From contig JAQSXW010000035.1 of the NCBI GenBank assembly GCA_029256465.1, positions 1 through 7,752 on the forward strand: a stretch of DNA of 7,752 nt. Reading direction: 5' to 3'. Below the pieces are notes generated by a model. It saw nothing but the letters and a program-made list of their open reading frames with translations. It did not search any database and had not been told where the DNA came from. Position 1 is the first letter of the stretch. Every line of letters begins with the position of its first letter. The position numbers and the translations under genes were made by a program. Shown here in pieces: positions 6,994 to 7,752 of the stretch. Source of the DNA: Evtepia sp. (GTDB taxonomy: Bacteria; Bacillota; Clostridia; Oscillospirales; Oscillospiraceae).

Positions 6994-7014
6994 GTCTGCG
7001 GTAGAAATGCAGAC
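6994..7014 (+). other. Small hairpin in the prs leader
   Basis: GTCTGC (6994-6999) and GCAGAC (7009-7014) form a 6-bp stem with a 9-base loop in the predicted prs 5' untranslated region. An alternative, overlapping pairing CGGT/ACCG (6999-7002 and 7013-7016) excludes it. There is no U-run, so it is not a terminator, and it does not resemble a known riboswitch. It may have no function. Confidence 0.3.
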
Positions 7015-7064
7015 CGAAATTTGCCAGTTGCACTTGTTGAAATTATATTGAGAGGGATGGAATT

Positions 7065-7752
7065 ATGATCGCACATGGGAAAAATCTGAAGATCTTTTCC
7101 GGGAATGCCAACCGACCTTTGGCGGAAGCTATTTGTAAGGAACTAAAGCTTTCCTTGGGCAATCTGGAGGTAGGCCGCTTTTCTGATGGAGAAAGCTTCG
7201 TATCGATTTATGAATCTGTGCGCGGCTCGGATGTCTTTGTTATCCAGTCCACCTGTACACCAGTGAACGACAACTTGATGGAGCTACTTGTGATGATTGA
7301 TGCCTTTAAGCGGGCTTCTGCTGGCCGCATCACTGCTGTCATTCCTTACTTCGGCTATGCCAGACAAGACCGCAAGGCAAAACCCCGCGATCCGATTTCT
7401 GCCAAACTGGTGGCTAACCTTTTGACCCGCGCTGGCGCAGACCGTGTCCTCACCATGGACCTGCACGCATCGCAAATCCAAGGTTTTTTTGACATTCCTG
7501 TGGACAACCTCTTAGGCGGCCCCCTCTTTATCCGGCACTTTACGGATCGCTTTGGCACAGAAGATGATAATACCGTCATTGTCTCTCCTGATGTTGGCTC
7601 TGTCGCCCGGGCACGTTCCTTTGCCCAAAAGATGGGGTTCAATTTGGCAATTGTGGATAAGCGGCGTCCTAAGGCCAACTCCTGCGAGGTCATGAACATC
7701 ATCGGCGATGTGCGCGGTAAGCGCGCAATTCTGCTGGATGATATGGTTGACA
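7065..7752 (+). CDS. prs: Ribose-phosphate pyrophosphokinase (PRPP synthetase), 3'-truncated by window edge
   Basis: This cytoplasmic enzyme makes 5-phosphoribosyl diphosphate from ribose 5-phosphate and ATP, the precursor for purines, pyrimidines, histidine, tryptophan and NAD. 229 of about 315-320 residues are visible. Seen: start region [12 protein letters not shown] (9-20), GRFSDGE (37-43), flexible ATP loop [11 protein letters not shown] (94-104), Mg/ATP signature [12 protein letters not shown] (131-142) with His134, SPDVGS (174-179), the DKRR motif (198-201), and DDMVD (225-229), the start of the PRPP-binding loop, cut by the edge. It is a class I enzyme by these motifs. AGAGGG lies 8 bases before the ATG, which fits the usual start. 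It is divergent from the GntR operon, with about 250 bases between the two start codons. No PurR box is recognised upstream. Confidence 0.96.
   Translation, partial: MIAHGKNLKIFSGNANRPLAEAICKELKLSLGNLEVGRFSDGESFVSIYESVRGSDVFVIQSTCTPVNDNLMELLVMIDAFKRASAGRITAVIPYFGYARQDRKAKPRDPISAKLVANLLTRAGADRVLTMDLHASQIQGFFDIPVDNLLGGPLFIRHFTDRFGTEDDNTVIVSPDVGSVARARSFAQKMGFNLAIVDKRRPKANSCEVMNIIGDVRGKRAILLDDMVD

Noticed and set aside
6865..7064. Possible riboswitch or purine box upstream of prs
   Set aside because: The leader is only about 80 bases, has one weak 6-bp hairpin, and no PurR box-like sequence is recognisable.
6810..7076. 88-codon minus-strand open frame across the divergent intergenic region
   Set aside because: It runs through the operon promoter and operator, overlaps the start of prs and lacks a ribosome binding site.

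Overview
The window looks like ordinary chromosomal DNA of a low- to mid-GC Gram-positive bacterium, most likely a gut-type Clostridia (Oscillospiraceae or Lachnospiraceae-like). The evidence is a PrsA-like lipoprotein foldase, a YtrA-type GntR repressor with an ABC exporter, SigA-type promoters and purine-rich ribosome binding sites. The genus cannot be fixed from the sequence. I see no phage, IS element, CRISPR array, tRNA or rRNA.

Layout from left to right. Positions 1-1870 (minus) hold the N-terminal 623 residues of a SERCA/YloB-like P-type Ca2+ ATPase, cut by the window edge, with its own promoter near 1899-1927. A strong intrinsic terminator at 1967-2003 closes the next gene, a PrsA-type parvulin lipoprotein (2022-3326, minus), which has its own extended -10 promoter at 3371-3399. 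A perfect 11-bp hairpin at 3461-3486 separates it from a three-gene operon, also on the minus strand: a YtrA-type GntR repressor (6442-6813), an ABC ATPase (5547-6449) and a large ABC-2 permease with an extracytoplasmic C-terminal domain (3533-5572). The operon genes overlap each other, and a near-consensus promoter with a 27-bp palindrome over the predicted start site precedes them. Divergently, from 7065 to the right edge (plus), lies prs, encoding ribose-phosphate pyrophosphokinase, also cut by the window edge.

How the genes fit together: the GntR protein very likely represses its own operon, which would be opened by an envelope-related signal, as known for ytr operons that respond to cell-wall antibiotics. 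The exporter, the extracytoplasmic foldase and the Ca2+ pump are all membrane or envelope functions, but the last two have their own promoters, so only the three-gene unit is a clear operon. prs is housekeeping (PRPP supply) and shares only the divergent control region.

The window contains no clearly new system. The points most worth a second look are the single-permease ABC operon with its roughly 300-residue outside domain, the operator on top of the transcription start, and an inverted repeat over the -35 region of prs.
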